Positions 51,859 to 60,670 of a DNA stretch of 64,000 nucleotides are shown here, piece after piece (within the stretch, counting starts at the first letter, position 1; each line of letters opens with the position of its first letter). The notes under the pieces are model-generated. The model did no database searches. It saw only the letters and a list, made by a program, of their open reading frames with translations, and had not been told where the DNA came from. The position numbers were made by a program, and so were the translations under genes. Source of the DNA: Proteobacteria bacterium ST_bin14. Lineage in GTDB: Bacteria; Pseudomonadota; Alphaproteobacteria; Sphingomonadales; Sphingomonadaceae. The stretch covers positions 53,483-117,482 of the forward strand of contig MSXR01000006.1 of the NCBI GenBank assembly GCA_002083655.1. Reading direction: 5' to 3'.

Positions 51859-52309
51859 GCCGCAACTTCCAGATCGGCACGACGCTGTCTGCTGCACGCT
51901 GATAGGCATTGTCATAGCGTTCGAGCGATGCCTTCAACACCACCTGATCGATTGGCGCGTGCGGTGCAAAACTGTCAAAACCGCAGCGGCGCATCAGCGG
52001 CACTTGATCGACCAGCACATCGCCTGCCGCGCGCAATTCGCCCGTATAGCCCGCCTCGCGCAGCACCCGCGCCGCTGAATAACCGCGCCCGTCGCGAAAC
52101 GCTGGAAAGCTGACCTCAATCAGCGCAAGCTGGCCAAGATGTGGGATCAGCGCGCGGGCATCATCGCCCGCCTCAATCCGCACCGCCGTGGCGTTGGATT
52201 GACCGGCCAAAAAGCTGTCGAGCGTGATCGCTGGTTCGTCATGCGCGTCATCAGTGCGAAACCGCAGGAGCCCGCCGACGGACGTCGGCAATCCAAGAAC
52301 GTCACCCAT
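51851..52309 (-). CDS. DUF934 family protein of the sulfite reductase operon
   Basis: The 152-aa DUF934 protein shows ALIEVSFPAFRDGRGYSAAR and REAGYTGELRAAGDVLVDQV, then PLMRRCGFDSF, the family core. Members nearly always sit between cysI and cysH and probably assist sulfite reduction or electron supply; the exact role is unproven. It overlaps cysI by 8 bp and cysH by 8 bp. Confidence 0.92.
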   Translation of the reverse strand: MGDVLGLPTSVGGLLRFRTDDAHDEPAITLDSFLAGQSNATAVRIEAGDDARALIPHLGQLALIEVSFPAFRDGRGYSAARVLREAGYTGELRAAGDVLVDQVPLMRRCGFDSFAPHAPIDQVVLKASLERYDNAYQRAADSVVPIWKLRHG

Positions 52310-54017
52310 AAATCGCCTCCTTGAACGGTTCCATGCCCACGCGGCGATAGGTGTCTAGGAATCGCTCGCCATCGGTGCGCAGGCCCAGATAGACGTCGGT
52401 GACCTTTTCGACCGCATCGACAATGCCGTCTTCATCAAAGCCGGGGCCGGTGATTTTGCCGATGCTGACATCCTCCGCCCCTGATCCGCCGAGTGACAGC
52501 TGGTAGTTTTCGGTGCCTTTTTTATCGACGCCCAATATGCCGATATGCCCGGCATGGTGGTGGCCGCAGGCATTGATACAGCCCGATATCTTCAGCTTCA
52601 ACTCGCCAAGATCGCGCTGGCGCTCCAGATTGGCAAAGCGATCATGGATTTTCTGCGCCACTGGGATCGACCGGGCATTGGCCAGGCTGCAATAATCCAG
52701 GCCCGGGCAGGCGATGATGTCGCTGATCAGGTCCAGATTGGCCTCCGCCAGGCCAGCTTCGCGCAGCGCTTGCCAGACCGCGCGCAGATCAGCCTTGCGG
52801 ACGTGCGGCAGGACGATGTTCTGGGCATGGGTGACGCGCAGCTCGTCGAACGAATAACGCTCGGCGAGATCGGCCATCAGGTCGATCTGGTCAGCGCTGG
52901 CATCGCCGGGAATGCCGCCCGCGGGCTTCAAGCTGATGTTGACGATGGCATAGCCCGGCATTTTGTGCGGCTTCACATTCTGGTCGAGCCAGACGGCGAA
53001 ATCGGGGTCGTAATATTCGCCACCAACATCCCCGTTTGTGTCGAGCGAAGTCGAGACACGTGCCTCAAGCGTTGCGCTCGCGGCAGGTCCCTCGACTTCG
53101 CTCGGGACGAACGGATCAGGAGTTTCGAACGGTGGCGGCGCAAACATTGCCGTTATTCGCGCGAGTTCAGCCGCAGGCGGATCAATGCCGAGCGCCTTGA
53201 CGAGTGCAAACTCCGCTTCAACCTGCTGGCGATAGGCATCGGCACCGATCTCATGGATCAGAATCTTGATCCGTGCCTTGTACATATTGTCGCGGCGACC
53301 ATAGCGGTTATAGACGCGCAGGCACGCTTCGAGATAGCTGAGCAGATCGTCAGCGGTGATGAAGTCTTTGATTTCAGGGGCGATCATGGGCGTTCGGCCC
53401 ATGCCGCCGCCAACGTAGATCTTCGCGCCCAGCACGCCGTCACGCTCAAGCAACTGGATTCCGATGTCGTGCAGCCGCATCGCCGCCCGATCCTCATCCG
53501 CCGCAATCACCGCGATTTTGAACTTGCGCGGCAGATAGGTGAATTCGGGATGGAAGGTGCTCCATTGGCGCAGCAATTCGGCCCAGGGGCGCGGATCAGT
53601 CACCTCATCAGCGGCGGCGCCGGCATATTGATCTGAACTGATGTTGCGGATGCAATTCCCGCTCGTTTGGATGGCGTGCATCTCCACCGTCGCCAGCTCG
53701 GCAAGGATATCGGGCGTATCGGCCAGCTTGATCCAGTTGAACTGCAAATTCTGCCGCGTGGTGAAATGCCCGTAACCGCGATCATATTTGCGCGCGATGC
53801 TGCCCAGCATCCGCATCTGGCGACTGTCCAGCGTGCCATAGGGAATGGCCACGCGCAGCATATAGGCGTGAAGCTGCAGATACAGCCCGTTCATCAGCCG
53901 CAACGGTTTGAACTGATCCTCGCTCATCGCGCCTGACAGGCGGCGGTTCACCTGATCGCGAAATTCCTCAACCCGGGCGTCGACCATCGCCTGGTCGTAA
54001 TGATCATATTTATACAT
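52302..54017 (-). CDS. cysI: Nitrite/sulfite reductase hemoprotein (CysI type) with translated repeat insert
   Basis: The siroheme/4Fe-4S reductase makes sulfide from sulfite. The 571-aa protein starts MYKYDHYDQAMVDARVEEFR and shows FTTRQNLQFNWIKL and GNCIRNISSDQ. The cluster and siroheme Cys lie in IACPGLDYCSLANARS and SGCINACGHHHAGHIG. Residues about 299-328 (DPFVPSEVEGPAAS ... VSTSLDTNG) look foreign. They translate a palindromic intergenic repeat placed in frame between the two half-domains, where homologues have a short linker. The frame stays open, so activity is plausible. Upstream partner: cobA for siroheme. Confidence 0.95.
   Translation of the reverse strand: MYKYDHYDQAMVDARVEEFRDQVNRRLSGAMSEDQFKPLRLMNGLYLQLHAYMLRVAIPYGTLDSRQMRMLGSIARKYDRGYGHFTTRQNLQFNWIKLADTPDILAELATVEMHAIQTSGNCIRNISSDQYAGAAADEVTDPRPWAELLRQWSTFHPEFTYLPRKFKIAVIAADEDRAAMRLHDIGIQLLERDGVLGAKIYVGGGMGRTPMIAPEIKDFITADDLLSYLEACLRVYNRYGRRDNMYKARIKILIHEIGADAYRQQVEAEFALVKALGIDPPAAELARITAMFAPPPFETPDPFVPSEVEGPAASATLEARVSTSLDTNGDVGGEYYDPDFAVWLDQNVKPHKMPGYAIVNISLKPAGGIPGDASADQIDLMADLAERYSFDELRVTHAQNIVLPHVRKADLRAVWQALREAGLAEANLDLISDIIACPGLDYCSLANARSIPVAQKIHDRFANLERQRDLGELKLKISGCINACGHHHAGHIGILGVDKKGTENYQLSLGGSGAEDVSIGKITGPGFDEDGIVDAVEKVTDVYLGLRTDGERFLDTYRRVGMEPFKEAIYG
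53038..53108. repeat. Palindromic repeat inserted in frame within cysI
   Basis: The arms 53038-53059 (gtgtcgagcgaagtcgagac then ac) and 53087-53108 (gtccctcgacttcgctcggg then ac) are inverted copies with four differences. The differences are compensated within each arm (gtgtc/gacac versus gtccc/gggac). The core gagcgaagtcgag matches a repeat family common in sphingomonad intergenic DNA. It adds about 25-30 codons without a stop. Confidence 0.85.
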
Positions 54018-54020
54018 GGG

Positions 54021-54485
54021 TTAGCGACCTTGCTGGACGAGGGTGAGGGGGTAATGGCGAACGATGCTACCCAGCTCTGGCAGGCCAAGCCCATCAACCT
54101 TCGTCTCGCGGTGCGCCGCGCGGATTTTCCTGAAGGCGTCCGCCGTGCCAGGCGCATCGTGACCCATAATAGTGGGGTAGCCCACGGCGACGATCACGTC
54201 CCAGTCTGCCGTAGTGTCGTCGGCGCGTTCGAGCAGCGAATAGCTCGTGAACAAACCCTGCTCGATGCCGATATGGTCCATCGCGAACCAGTTGCGCTCG
54301 ATATAAGCGATCAGCGCAGCACGTTTCCCCGGCGCAGCGCGAAGATAGGTGTGGGTGACGTGGAGTGTGGGGCGTTTACTGACCTCAGCACTTGGCGCGG
54401 GGGCACTGGGCACGGGTTGCGCAGCCGCTTGCGCGGCAGGAGCGATGACCGCGACAGCCGCTGCGATCATGATCGGGCGCAGCAT
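54021..54485 (-). CDS. Exported dimeric alpha/beta-barrel-like protein in the sulfur operon
   Basis: The 154-aa protein has a signal peptide (IMIAAAVAVIAPAAQAAAQ). A ~105-residue domain follows, starting LHVTHTYLRAAPGKRAALIA. Its pattern (beta strand, then helix with PGK, a second strand with SYSLL, VIVAVGYP) resembles antibiotic-biosynthesis-monooxygenase/EthD-like folds, but I see no catalytic residues to confirm an enzyme. ATG 54485 overlaps the DUF2849 stop by one base, and the stop is 3 bp from cysI. It is embedded in the operon, which is unusual for a periplasmic protein. Confidence 0.78.
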   Translation of the reverse strand: MLRPIMIAAAVAVIAPAAQAAAQPVPSAPAPSAEVSKRPTLHVTHTYLRAAPGKRAALIAYIERNWFAMDHIGIEQGLFTSYSLLERADDTTADWDVIVAVGYPTIMGHDAPGTADAFRKIRAAHRETKVDGLGLPELGSIVRHYPLTLVQQGR

Positions 54486-54781
54486 CAAATCACCCACTCG
54501 CCAGCCTGGGGATCGGCGGGCTTTAGCGTAAGGTCTGGCCGGATCGTGGGGCCAAGCGCGCGGACGCGGTCTTTGATGTGGGCGGGGCGGGGGCCATCGG
54601 CGGTTGGCTCGGCATCGATGACATAGGGCACGTTGACGCGCCGCGCGCCTTCTTCTGCACGGGCGATGCTTTCCCCCGTTTCGCCGACATCGCCTGCGTC
54701 CTCAACATGGCGCGACCAGCCGCTGCCGGTCCACCAGACGACATCACCTGTGGGTAAATCATTACCAGTCAATAACTTCAC
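54485..54781 (-). CDS. DUF2849 family protein
   Basis: The 98-aa DUF2849 protein starts KLLTGNDLPTGDVVWWTGSG then WSRHVEDA, the family signature. Its members travel with sulfite reductase and siroheme genes in alphaproteobacteria; the role is unknown. The start is GTG 54781, overlapping the cobA stop by 4 bp (GTGA). This fits the coupled layout of the operon. Confidence 0.9.
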   Translation of the reverse strand: MKLLTGNDLPTGDVVWWTGSGWSRHVEDAGDVGETGESIARAEEGARRVNVPYVIDAEPTADGPRPAHIKDRVRALGPTIRPDLTLKPADPQAGEWVI

Positions 54782-55572
54782 GGGGTAACCTCCGCCGTTT
54801 TTGCCAGACAAAGAAGGGCGTCAGCGGCCAACCCGCGCGCCGCGACCGCACCGACCACAATCACCGCCGGGCTTTGAACGCCCTCGCGCCCGATCATCGC
54901 GCCCAGATCAGTGAGCAACGTGCGCAGTGCCCGCATGTTGGGCCGGGTGCCGTTTTCGATCACCGCCACCGGCATGTCAGGCGATACGCCGTCAGCGATC
55001 AGTTTTTCAGCGATCCGGTCGGCGGTGGCGACGCCCATATAGATCACCAGCGTGCGGCCCGGCCCGGCAAGGCCCGCCCAATTCTGTTCCGATAACCCTT
55101 GGCATTGGCCGGCGACAAACGTCACCGCGCTGGAAACTGATCGGTGGGTGAGCGGGATCATCGCGCCCGCCGCGCCGCCCATTGCCGCTGAAATGCCCGG
55201 AATGATGCTGACGGATATGCCGGCTGCAATACATGCCTCCGCCTCTTCACCGCCGCGCCCGAAGATGAAGGGATCACCGCCCTTTAACCGCACCACGCGC
55301 TTGCCCCGCCGCGCCTCGGCAATCAGCAGGTCATTAATGGCGTCCTGCCGCATCGTGTGACGGCTGCGGCTTTTTGCGACGGAAATGCGCGATGTTGCCG
55401 GCGCAAGTGCCAGAATGCGCGGATCGACCAGCCCGTCGTGCACGATCAGGTCAGCCGCCAAAATCGCCTTATGCGCCTTCACCGTCAGCAGATCGGGGTC
55501 GCCCGGCCCTGCGCCGACAAGAATAACCTCGCCTGTGGCGGGGGGCGTTTTGATATCGAAAATCATCGTCAT
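54778..55572 (-). CDS. cobA: Uroporphyrinogen-III C-methyltransferase
   Basis: This enzyme methylates uroporphyrinogen III twice with SAM, giving precorrin-2, the entry to siroheme. The 264-aa protein has VILVGAGPGDPDLLTVKAH, VVRLKGGDPFIFGRGGEEAE and GISAAMGGAAGAMIPLTHR. It lacks the CysG oxidase/ferrochelatase domain, so those steps need another protein not in this window. ATG 55572 is preferred over ATG 55566 and an upstream TTG. It is the first gene of the sulfur operon and feeds cofactor to CysI. Confidence 0.94.
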   Translation of the reverse strand: MTMIFDIKTPPATGEVILVGAGPGDPDLLTVKAHKAILAADLIVHDGLVDPRILALAPATSRISVAKSRSRHTMRQDAINDLLIAEARRGKRVVRLKGGDPFIFGRGGEEAEACIAAGISVSIIPGISAAMGGAAGAMIPLTHRSVSSAVTFVAGQCQGLSEQNWAGLAGPGRTLVIYMGVATADRIAEKLIADGVSPDMPVAVIENGTRPNMRALRTLLTDLGAMIGREGVQSPAVIVVGAVAARGLAADALLCLAKTAEVTP

Positions 55573-55642
55573 GCCCGCCAAATGGCGACCGATTGGCCTG
55601 CGCGCAACCGAGCGCTGCTTGGGGGTCGGGTAGCCAAACTTG

Positions 55643-57055
55643 TCAGAGCGGCCGAAGCCCGATGTTGATCAGCGCGCGCGCCTGATCGGCTTCGGACGAC
55701 ACGACCGGATAGGCGCAGTAATCAGCGGCATAATAAGCGCTGGGCCGATGATTGCCCGACCAGCCGATGCCACCAAACGGCGCGGAGGAGGAGGCACCGT
55801 TGGTTGGTTTGTTCCAATTGACGATTCCCGCGCGCGCATTTGCCCAAAACTGGTCGTAAAGTGCCGGATTTTGGCTCACTAATGACGCAGCCAGCCCATA
55901 ACGGGTGTTATTTGCTTCAACAATGGCATCGTCAAAGCTTGCGGTGCGGATAACCTGCAGGATCGGACCGAACAATTCGATATCGGGGCGATCATTCATT
56001 TCTGTAACGTCGATCACGCCTGCGGTAAGGAATGGGCGATCTTCCTGCGGGCGCTGCATGTGCCGCAGCGGGCGACCACCGCGCGACATGAGCGTCACGA
56101 AGCTTTCGGTGAGCAGATCGGCGGCTTCATTGTCGATTACCGGCCCCATAAAGGGCTGCGGATCGGCATGCGGATCGCCGACGATCATCCGGTCGAGCAG
56201 CTTGGTCAGCTCAGCCATCAGGGGTTGATATAGCCGCTCATCCACGATCAACCGGCGCGCGGCGGTGCAACGCTGCCCTGCGCTGGTAAAGGCGGATTGC
56301 ACGACCAGCACGGCGGCAGACGCCAGGTCTGGACTATCCCAGACCACGATCGGGTTGTTGCCGCCCATTTCGAGCGCGAGGATTTTTTCGGGCTTTTCGG
56401 CAAAAGCGCGGTTGAGCGCGATGCCGGTGCGCGCAGAGCCGGTGAACAACAGCCCGTCGATATCGGGGTGCCCGGCCAGCGCCTTGCCCTCTGCCGGGCC
56501 GCCGATCAGCAGGCGGATACACCCTTCAGGCACGCCGCCTTCGCGCAGGCAATCCACCAGAAACGCGCCGGTTGCAGGCGTTTTTTCGGATGGCTTGAAC
56601 ACCACCGCATTGCCCGCCAGCAATGCGGGCACAATATGGCCATTGGGCAAATGCGCGGGAAAATTATACGGCCCCAACACTGCCAGCACGCCGTGCGGCT
56701 TGTGCCGGACCGCCAATCGCCCGGCCTGCGATTCCATCTTCCGCTGTGAGCTGCGCTCGGCATAGGCGGTGGCGGAGATGTTGACCTTGGCGATGACGGT
56801 ATCAACCTCGGTGCGGGCTTCCCATAACGGCTTGCCGGTTTCGCGCGCGATCAGATCGGCGAATGGCTCTGCCTTGGCACGCACCACATTGGCGAAGCGG
56901 CGCAGTGCTTCCAGTCGGAAAGCCACCGGTTGCGCGGCCCATCCCGCCCAGCTTGCGCGTGCGATCGCCACTTCGGTGTCAGCATCGCCGGGCATCTGGC
57001 GCCACAAGATGGCGCCCGTTGCGGGTTCGATGGAGACGACTTCTTGTCCAAGCAT
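55643..57055 (-). CDS. astD: N-succinylglutamate 5-semialdehyde dehydrogenase
   Basis: AstD oxidises succinylglutamate semialdehyde with NAD+ in the arginine succinyltransferase pathway. The 470-aa aldehyde dehydrogenase has LGPYNFPAHLPNGHIVPALL, FTGSARTGIALNR, EMGGNNPIVVW and the catalytic Cys in FTSAGQRCTAARRLI. NWNKPTNGASSSAPFGGIGW then SGNHRPSAYYAADYC near the C-terminus is typical of AstD. ATG 57055 has gagaagaac upstream. No other ast gene is in this window. It follows selO by 67 bp. Confidence 0.94.
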   Translation of the reverse strand: MLGQEVVSIEPATGAILWRQMPGDADTEVAIARASWAGWAAQPVAFRLEALRRFANVVRAKAEPFADLIARETGKPLWEARTEVDTVIAKVNISATAYAERSSQRKMESQAGRLAVRHKPHGVLAVLGPYNFPAHLPNGHIVPALLAGNAVVFKPSEKTPATGAFLVDCLREGGVPEGCIRLLIGGPAEGKALAGHPDIDGLLFTGSARTGIALNRAFAEKPEKILALEMGGNNPIVVWDSPDLASAAVLVVQSAFTSAGQRCTAARRLIVDERLYQPLMAELTKLLDRMIVGDPHADPQPFMGPVIDNEAADLLTESFVTLMSRGGRPLRHMQRPQEDRPFLTAGVIDVTEMNDRPDIELFGPILQVIRTASFDDAIVEANNTRYGLAASLVSQNPALYDQFWANARAGIVNWNKPTNGASSSAPFGGIGWSGNHRPSAYYAADYCAYPVVSSEADQARALINIGLRPL

Positions 57056-57122
57056 TGGTTTGTTCTTCTCGATTGTTGCGCGCTCTTGCCCGATTTCGAC
57101 CGGGAATGCCAACCAGCTATCG

Positions 57123-58511
57123 TCAATCTGCCAATGCTGCGCCAAAATCGCGGATCGCCAATATCTTGGCGTTCAGCGCGGCCCAATCATCACGCTCGGC
57201 AATGTCGGCCCAGATCGATTCGACCTCATCAATCAGCATCGAACAAGGGGAATCGGCGTGCCAATAACGATGGTCACGGGCCTTTCGTGGCGCATAGTTG
57301 GCGAGCATCGCGCGCGCCTCATCAAAGCCCGGCCCGAAATTGTCGGGGATCACGCCACCGAAACTTGCCTGGAAAAACCGGTCAATCGGCGTTTCTGCGG
57401 CGCGAAGCGCAGGCTCGATCGATTGGACCAGCGCGCGATCATCGCTCGCCGTGCGCGGCACCACGCCCAGCCGCCACAAAATCGCATCGGTAACAGCGGG
57501 TTGATAATGCTCGCCAAAACTGTCGAGCACCGCGATCAGCGGTTCGGCGGGGGAAATCAGCCGCAGTGATACCGCAAGCTGCATCACGTCCCAATGGATC
57601 GCTTCTGGCTGACGGCCAAAGGCATATAGCCCGGCATGATCGAAATAGGCGGCGGTGAAATCTGGTGCCCAATCCGGGTTGAACCGCCACGGGCCGTAAT
57701 CAAAGCTTTCGCCGGTGATGTTGATGTTGTCGCTGTTCAACACGCCGTGCACGAACCCCGCGGCCATGAACTGCCCCGCCAGCCGGGCAGTCCCCCGCAC
57801 AACATGATCGAGCAGCCGCATGGGGCCATCCTCGCCGCCTGCATCGCCGCCCGCATCGCCGAAATAATGGCGCAGGGCATAATCGGTCAGCCGCCGAAGC
57901 CCGTCTTCATCGCGCAGATAGGCAAGCCGCTGGAAGGTGCCGATTCGGATATGGCCGTGGTTCAGCCGCACCATCACCGCTCCGCGTGTTGGCGATGGCT
58001 CATCATTGCGCTCCAGCGCCTCGCCGGTTTCGATCAGCGACAGGGTGCGCGATGTGTTGACGCCCAGCGCCTCCAGCATCTCGGTTGCCAAAATCTCGCG
58101 CACGCCGCCCTTTAGCGTCAGTCGACCATCGCCAAACCGGCTCCACGGCGTGCGGCCCGAACCCTTGGTCCCCAAATCCATCAGCCGCCCGTGATCATCG
58201 CGGCACTGCGCGAACAAGAACCCCCGGCCATCGCCGATTTCTGGATTGTACACCCGGAATTGATGCCCATGATATCGCAGCGCCAGCGGTTCAGCCAAAC
58301 TGCCGGGCAGCGGCACGAATCGCCCGAAATGCTGGACCCAGGCGGCATCATCCAGCGAATCGAGGCCAATGCTTGCGGCGGCGCGATCATTGCGGAAACG
58401 CAGCACTGCTTGCGGAAAGGGGGCAGCCTCTACAGGATCATAGAAAGCATCCCCCAGTTCGAGGATTGCCTGGGCTGGGGCAAAGAGAGCGGGTTGCGAG
58501 ATTGCGGTCAT
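57123..58511 (-). CDS. selO: SelO/YdiU family protein AMPylase
   Basis: SelO pseudokinases transfer AMP to hydroxyl side chains and modulate redox proteins. The 462-aa protein shows LALRYHGHQFRVYNPEIGDG then RGFLFAQ, and DLGTKGSGRTPWSRFGDGRL then TLKGGVREIL. ARLAGQFMAAGFVHGVLNSD then NINITGESFDYGPW contains the metal-binding Asn and Asp. ATG 58511 matches the family start. No C-terminal Cys or selenocysteine is present, as in many bacterial forms. It is divergent from the hydrolase gene at 58562. Confidence 0.95.
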   Translation of the reverse strand: MTAISQPALFAPAQAILELGDAFYDPVEAAPFPQAVLRFRNDRAAASIGLDSLDDAAWVQHFGRFVPLPGSLAEPLALRYHGHQFRVYNPEIGDGRGFLFAQCRDDHGRLMDLGTKGSGRTPWSRFGDGRLTLKGGVREILATEMLEALGVNTSRTLSLIETGEALERNDEPSPTRGAVMVRLNHGHIRIGTFQRLAYLRDEDGLRRLTDYALRHYFGDAGGDAGGEDGPMRLLDHVVRGTARLAGQFMAAGFVHGVLNSDNINITGESFDYGPWRFNPDWAPDFTAAYFDHAGLYAFGRQPEAIHWDVMQLAVSLRLISPAEPLIAVLDSFGEHYQPAVTDAILWRLGVVPRTASDDRALVQSIEPALRAAETPIDRFFQASFGGVIPDNFGPGFDEARAMLANYAPRKARDHRYWHADSPCSMLIDEVESIWADIAERDDWAALNAKILAIRDFGAALAD

Positions 58512-58561
58512 GCCGCGATATGGACGGCAGGCGTGCAAGGACGCAACCCAAGGACGCAATC

Positions 58562-59452
58562 ATGGCCGCATTTGAAAATCGCTATTGGTGGTCGAACGAC
58601 GGCATCCGCCTGCACGCGCGCGAATATGCGCCGCGCGATGCCGCTGCGGCTGCTGGCCGCCCGCCGATCATCTGCCTGCCCGGATTAACCCGCAACGCGC
58701 GCGATTTCGATGCACTGGCGACACGGCTGTCGGCGGAATGGCATGTGCTGGTGGTCAATCTGCGCGGCCGGGGGGAAAGCGGCTATGCCAAAGACCCCAT
58801 GAGCTATGTGCCGCTGGTCTATGTGCAGGATGTCGAAAAGCTGCTGGGAGAGATTGGCTGCACGCGATATGTTGCGATTGGCACATCGCTGGGCGGCATT
58901 GTGACGATGCTGCTGGCGGGCGCGGCGCGCGAAACGCTGGCGGGCGCGGTGCTGAACGATGTCGGGCCTGATCTTGATCCGGCGGGGCTTGCGCGAATCC
59001 GATCCTATGTCGGCAAAAGCAACACCTGGCCGACCTGGATGCATGCCGCCCGTGCCATCGCCGAGAGCAACGCCGGTGCCTATCCGCATTATGACATCAG
59101 CGACTGGCTGGTGATGGCCAAGCAGCTGTACCGGCTGAACGCGGCCGGGCGTATCGTGCTGGATTACGACATGAAAATCGCTGAACCATTCCGCCTGCCG
59201 GGCAATGAGGCGGGGCCTGATATGTGGCGCGCGCTTGATCGGCTGGCGGGGGTGCCGCTGTTGGTGGTGCGCGGCGGGGCGTCCGACATTTTGGCTGCAC
59301 CTGTCGCAGAACGTATGGTGGCGGCGATCCCGGGCAGCGAGTTGGTGACCGTGCCGGGCATCGGCCATGCACCAACGCTGGATGAGCCAGCGGCGCAATT
59401 GGCAATTAATGAGTTGCTGGCGCGCGTAGCAAGGGAACCTGTGGCGACGTGA
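58562..59452 (+). CDS. Alpha/beta hydrolase, unassigned substrate
   Basis: The 296-aa alpha/beta hydrolase has the core: ICLPGLTRNARDFDALATRL, NLRGRGESGYA and the nucleophile GTSLGG. The Asp lies near LLVVRGGASDILA, and the His in VPGIGHAPTLDEP. DVGPDLDPAGLARIRSYVGK marks a common Sphingomonas/Rhizobium subgroup. It might act on lactones, esters or haloalkanes; I cannot choose. It is followed by the GH130-like gene after 46 bp. Confidence 0.9.
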   Translation: MAAFENRYWWSNDGIRLHAREYAPRDAAAAAGRPPIICLPGLTRNARDFDALATRLSAEWHVLVVNLRGRGESGYAKDPMSYVPLVYVQDVEKLLGEIGCTRYVAIGTSLGGIVTMLLAGAARETLAGAVLNDVGPDLDPAGLARIRSYVGKSNTWPTWMHAARAIAESNAGAYPHYDISDWLVMAKQLYRLNAAGRIVLDYDMKIAEPFRLPGNEAGPDMWRALDRLAGVPLLVVRGGASDILAAPVAERMVAAIPGSELVTVPGIGHAPTLDEPAAQLAINELLARVAREPVAT

Positions 59453-59498
59453 TCGGTCTTTATTCTGGCAGGGCGCGGGGCCGATTGCCGGAAGGAAG

Positions 59499-60617
59499 AT
59501 GATGATTGCGGCCGATTCGCTGATTTTTACGCCAGACGATGTCGATCTGGCCCGGTCGCCGCTGGCGGGGCGGGTGCCACTGGCCACCTATGTGCTGGGT
59601 GCGTTCAATCCCGGTCTGGCGCGCCTGCCCAACGGCAATCTGCTGATGATGGTGCGCGTGGCAGAGGCGCTGCGCACGCCGGTTCGTGACGGGCATATCC
59701 ACGCGATTCGCTGGGGCGATGGTGGCTATCATGTCGATGCATGGCCGCTTGATCAGGTGGACATGAGCGATCCGCGCAGTTTTGCCGTGCGCAGACAGGG
59801 CTGGCGCGTGCTGGGGCTTACCTCGCTGTCGTGGTTGCTGCCGGTTGAGCTGACGCCGGACGGGCAAGCGATTGTCGCAATCCATTATGATCGCGCGATT
59901 GCCCCGGTCGCTTCGTACCAATGCTATGGCATCGAAGATGCGCGGATCAGCCAGATCGGCGATCACTATTGGATGACTGCCTGTGCGGTCAGCCCCGAAC
60001 GGCATTCGACGATTCTCTATACCTCCCTCAACGGGCTCGACTGGCGGCTGCAGGGGATGGTGCTGGATCACCAGAACAAGGACATGCTGATTTTTCAGGG
60101 GCTGATTGACGGGCAATATTGGGCGCAGACCCGCCCGCTGGGTGATCTGTATTTCGCCTATCCGCCCGGCAGCCCGTGGCGGGCAGGGCCGTCGATTAAT
60201 CTGTCAACATCGCCAGACGCGCTCCACTGGCGGCCATCTGCCGAGCCCGGAATCCGGCCGCTGGAGGGCGTTGAACCCGGCATCGCGCGGATTGGGGGAG
60301 GGGCACCGCCAATTCGGACCCCCGAGGGGTGGTTGAGCCTGTGGCACGGCGTGGAGCCCAATGGCGGGGTGGGCATTTATCGCACCTATTGGTCACTGCT
60401 GGATGCGATGAACCCGGCGCGCGTCATCGCGACGGGAAAGGCGCCGGTGCTTCAGGCATCGCCGCTGCTCACCGCGCCGATCGCGCACCTGGTTTATCTC
60501 CACGATATCGTGTTCACGACCGGGATCGTCGATGACGGCAATGCATGGATTGTCGCAAGCGGAGAGGGTGATCTGGCGTGCCGGATCACGCGCATCGGCA
60601 AGGGCGAATTGGCCTGA
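59499..60617 (+). CDS. GH130-like glycosidase/phosphorylase
   Basis: The 372-aa protein has five-bladed propeller blocks similar to GH130 (beta-mannoside phosphorylases and hydrolases). These include FNPGLARLPNGNLLMMVRVA, YGIEDARISQIGDHYWMTAC, NKDMLIFQG, GGAPPIRTPEGWLSLWHG, and a final blade DDGNAWIVASGEGDLACRIT. The general acid Asp lies near GIEDAR, and the phosphate-binding Arg/Lys lie in the N-terminal Arg and NKDM segments. It lacks the usual YGAAD block in the last blade. The substrate is unknown; it may work on mannan-like glycans. No transporter is adjacent. Confidence 0.8.
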   Translation: MMIAADSLIFTPDDVDLARSPLAGRVPLATYVLGAFNPGLARLPNGNLLMMVRVAEALRTPVRDGHIHAIRWGDGGYHVDAWPLDQVDMSDPRSFAVRRQGWRVLGLTSLSWLLPVELTPDGQAIVAIHYDRAIAPVASYQCYGIEDARISQIGDHYWMTACAVSPERHSTILYTSLNGLDWRLQGMVLDHQNKDMLIFQGLIDGQYWAQTRPLGDLYFAYPPGSPWRAGPSINLSTSPDALHWRPSAEPGIRPLEGVEPGIARIGGGAPPIRTPEGWLSLWHGVEPNGGVGIYRTYWSLLDAMNPARVIATGKAPVLQASPLLTAPIAHLVYLHDIVFTTGIVDDGNAWIVASGEGDLACRITRIGKGELA

Positions 60618-60670
60618 GCCCGGCACCATCTATACGCCAAGGCAAAGCCGAACGCATCGACTGACGATGT

